From the NCBI GenBank assembly GCA_022071945.1, contig JAJVIN010000034.1, positions 62,001 through 126,000 of the forward strand: a stretch of 64,000 nt of DNA. Direction: 5' to 3'. The position numbers were made by a program, and so were the translations under genes. How positions within the stretch are numbered: position 1 is the first letter of the stretch; the number at the start of each line of letters is the position of its first letter. The notes under the pieces were generated by a model. That model was not told the DNA's origin, ran no database searches, and saw only the letters and a program-made list of their open reading frames with translations. Shown here one piece after another: positions 62,758 through 64,000 of the stretch. Source of the DNA: Thermoanaerobaculia bacterium (GTDB taxonomy: Bacteria; Acidobacteriota; Thermoanaerobaculia; UBA5066).

Positions 62758-63450
62758 ATGACGTCCGAGACTCCCGAAGCCATCCTGGAGCTCCTGAACC
62801 TGATGTACCGGCCTCACCCGTGGCATGGAATCTCGATCGGAGACGAGGCCCCCGAGAAGGTCAATGTCTTCATCGAAATCGTCCCGACCGACACCGTCAA
62901 GTACGAGCTCGACAAGACGAGCGGATACCTGAAGGTCGACCGTCCCCAGAAGTTCTCGAACGTCTACCCGACCCTCTACGGGTTCATCCCGAGGACCTAC
63001 TGCGGAGAGGAGAACGGGGCTTTTTGTGCTCAGAGGACCGGGCGGACGGGGATCATGGGGGACGGCGATCCGCTCGACATCTGCGTCCTGTCCGAAAAGC
63101 CGATCAGCCACGGCGACATCCTGCTCCGGGCCATCCCGATCGGCGGGCTCAGAATGATCGACGGGCACGAGGCGGACGACAAGATCATCGCGATCCTCGA
63201 GGGGGACGCCGTGTACGGCGCCCTCCGTGAGGTCTACCAGCTCCCCCACGCCCTGGTCGAGCGGCTCAAACACTACTTTCTGACCTACAAGCAGGCACCG
63301 GACGCCCTTCACCCGAAGGTCGAGATCACGCACATCTACTCGAGAGAGGAATCGTACGAGGTCATCCGGAAGAGCCAGCTCGACTACGACCGGAAGTTCG
63401 CCAATCTCAAGCAGCTCCTCAACGCGGCCTTCCGGGTTCCCACCGCCTGA
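62758..63450 (+). CDS. ppa: Inorganic pyrophosphatase, family I
   Basis: The 230-residue enzyme shows the conserved acidic site Gly-Asp-Gly-Asp-Pro-Leu-Asp-Ile-Cys-Val-Leu and Asp-Asp-Lys-Ile-Ile-Ala. It hydrolyses PPi in the cytoplasm, pulling many biosynthetic reactions. The length is slightly above the usual 175-ish of E. coli PPase because of N- and C-terminal additions, as in some larger family I enzymes. It appears to start from its own leaderless promoter. Gap of 133 nt to aroC. Confidence 0.95.
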   Translation: MTSETPEAILELLNLMYRPHPWHGISIGDEAPEKVNVFIEIVPTDTVKYELDKTSGYLKVDRPQKFSNVYPTLYGFIPRTYCGEENGAFCAQRTGRTGIMGDGDPLDICVLSEKPISHGDILLRAIPIGGLRMIDGHEADDKIIAILEGDAVYGALREVYQLPHALVERLKHYFLTYKQAPDALHPKVEITHIYSREESYEVIRKSQLDYDRKFANLKQLLNAAFRVPTA

Positions 63451-63570
63451 CCTGCATCCGCGCGGGGAAGAGCCCCCTGCCCCCTTCGATTCATCGGCCT
63501 GGCGGAGAGGACGGGAGGGCCGGGGATCGCGCCTTCGACCCGGCAGCCAGGCGTTCTCCCGCCGGGACGG

Positions 63571-63576
63571 TAGACT
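63571..63576 (+). promoter_or_regulatory. -10 box adjacent to the aroC start
   Basis: TAGACT ends 7 nt before ATG 63584; again a leaderless arrangement is suggested. Confidence 0.5.
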
Positions 63577-63583
63577 CCGGCCG

Positions 63584-64000
63584 ATGCGTCGGCTCTCTTT
63601 CACCACGGCCGGGGAGTCTCACGGCCCGAATCTCACCGTCATCCTCAGCGGTCTGCCGGCAGGACTGAAGGTCCAGACCGAGCTTCTCAACGACGATCTC
63701 GCCCGCCGCCAGCACGGCTACGGCCGTGGCGGCCGGATGAAGATCGAGAGGGATGCCGCGGTTCTGACGGGAGGGATCCGGGGAGGCGAAACGCTCGGCG
63801 GCCCCATCAGCCTGGAGGTCCAGAACCGCGACTTCGCGGTCTGGGAACCGGTCATGAGCCCGGTCCGGATCGACCCGGACGCCGCCAGAAAGCGGGCGCT
63901 GACCTCCCCGAGGCCCGGTCACGCCGACCTGGCCGGAGGCCTGAAATACCGGCGGAGGGATCTCCGCGACATCCTGGAGCGGGCCAGCGCGAGGGAATCG
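63584..64000 (+). CDS. aroC: Chorismate synthase (5' part; continues beyond the window)
   Basis: The first 139 codons encode the N-terminal third of chorismate synthase: Gly-Glu-Ser-His-Gly-Pro at about 10-15 and the Arg-Arg-Gln-His-Gly-Tyr-Gly-Arg-Gly motif at about 41-49, which binds FMN and EPSP. It makes chorismate, the last common precursor of aromatic amino acids. No stop is reached at the window edge. Confidence 0.95.
   Translation, partial: MRRLSFTTAGESHGPNLTVILSGLPAGLKVQTELLNDDLARRQHGYGRGGRMKIERDAAVLTGGIRGGETLGGPISLEVQNRDFAVWEPVMSPVRIDPDAARKRALTSPRPGHADLAGGLKYRRRDLRDILERASARES

Overview
The window is GC-rich, densely coding bacterial DNA. It looks like a Gram-negative envelope: FadL-type and other beta-barrels, an Mla/MCE lipid transporter, Tat-exported molybdoenzyme and secreted c-type cytochrome. 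The mix of Hanks-type kinase, SBBP/NHL giant secreted proteins, PKMT-type methyltransferase and Psr/YeeE sulfur genes suggests an Acidobacteriota-like organism (for example the Thermoanaerobaculia/Holophagae side). That placement is inference from gene content only; no rRNA or tRNA is present.

Layout. 1-5143: an iron operon (DtxR-type regulator fused to FeoA, feoB, FeoB-associated Cys-rich protein, outer-membrane porin, secreted tetraheme cytochrome c) behind a promoter whose -10 overlaps a perfect inverted repeat. 5144-5600: coding debris. 5613-8454: perR-katG peroxide defence with a 13-bp hairpin terminator. 8563-15426 (minus): FadL-type porin, then a sulfur operon of a Psr/Phs-type molybdoenzyme, its 4Fe-4S and NrfD subunits, and two YeeE/YedE-type transporters, one fused to a rhodanese domain without its cysteine. 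Upstream is a sigma-54-like promoter with two tandem inverted repeats. 15652-17562: TPR/GT41 O-GlcNAc-transferase-like protein. 17690-21560 (minus): PKMT methyltransferase, half-size TSUP permease, tandem cNMP-binding-domain protein and a glycosyltransferase-like gene, with five 21-bp palindromic repeats in front of the cNMP gene. 21645-27989: AADC-type decarboxylase, MacAB-like ABC exporter, Rrf2 regulator. 27997-35486: UbiD decarboxylase, MshEN-domain protein, Ser/Thr kinase, two secreted small/TPR proteins, outer-membrane barrel. 35588-39618 (minus): low-complexity Arg-rich protein, crotonase-like protein, glycosyltransferase, RlmI. 39687-41440: MCP-like coiled-coil protein and TPR protein. 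41508-43293 (minus): Mrp/ApbC and PlsC. 43385-45673: interrupted small gene, alpha/beta hydrolase, LuxR regulator. 45859-55594: two giant secreted proteins (NHL; SBBP plus SLH). 55873-61064: mlaEFD, epimerase, UDP-glucose dehydrogenase. 61128-64000: hybrid histidine kinase (minus), pyrophosphatase, start of chorismate synthase.

The most distinctive points are: (1) the iron operon, which joins Fe(II) import to a porin plus a secreted multiheme cytochrome and carries an internal start that could make free FeoA; (2) the 21-bp palindrome array, phased at two helical turns, in front of a cyclic-nucleotide-domain protein; (3) the psr control region; (4) a recurrent TANNNT box 6-7 nt before start codons, pointing to leaderless transcription; (5) a NarL/LuxR-type 7-2-7 palindrome between a LuxR gene and the NHL giant. 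All functional roles are read from sequence and family knowledge; no searches were run.
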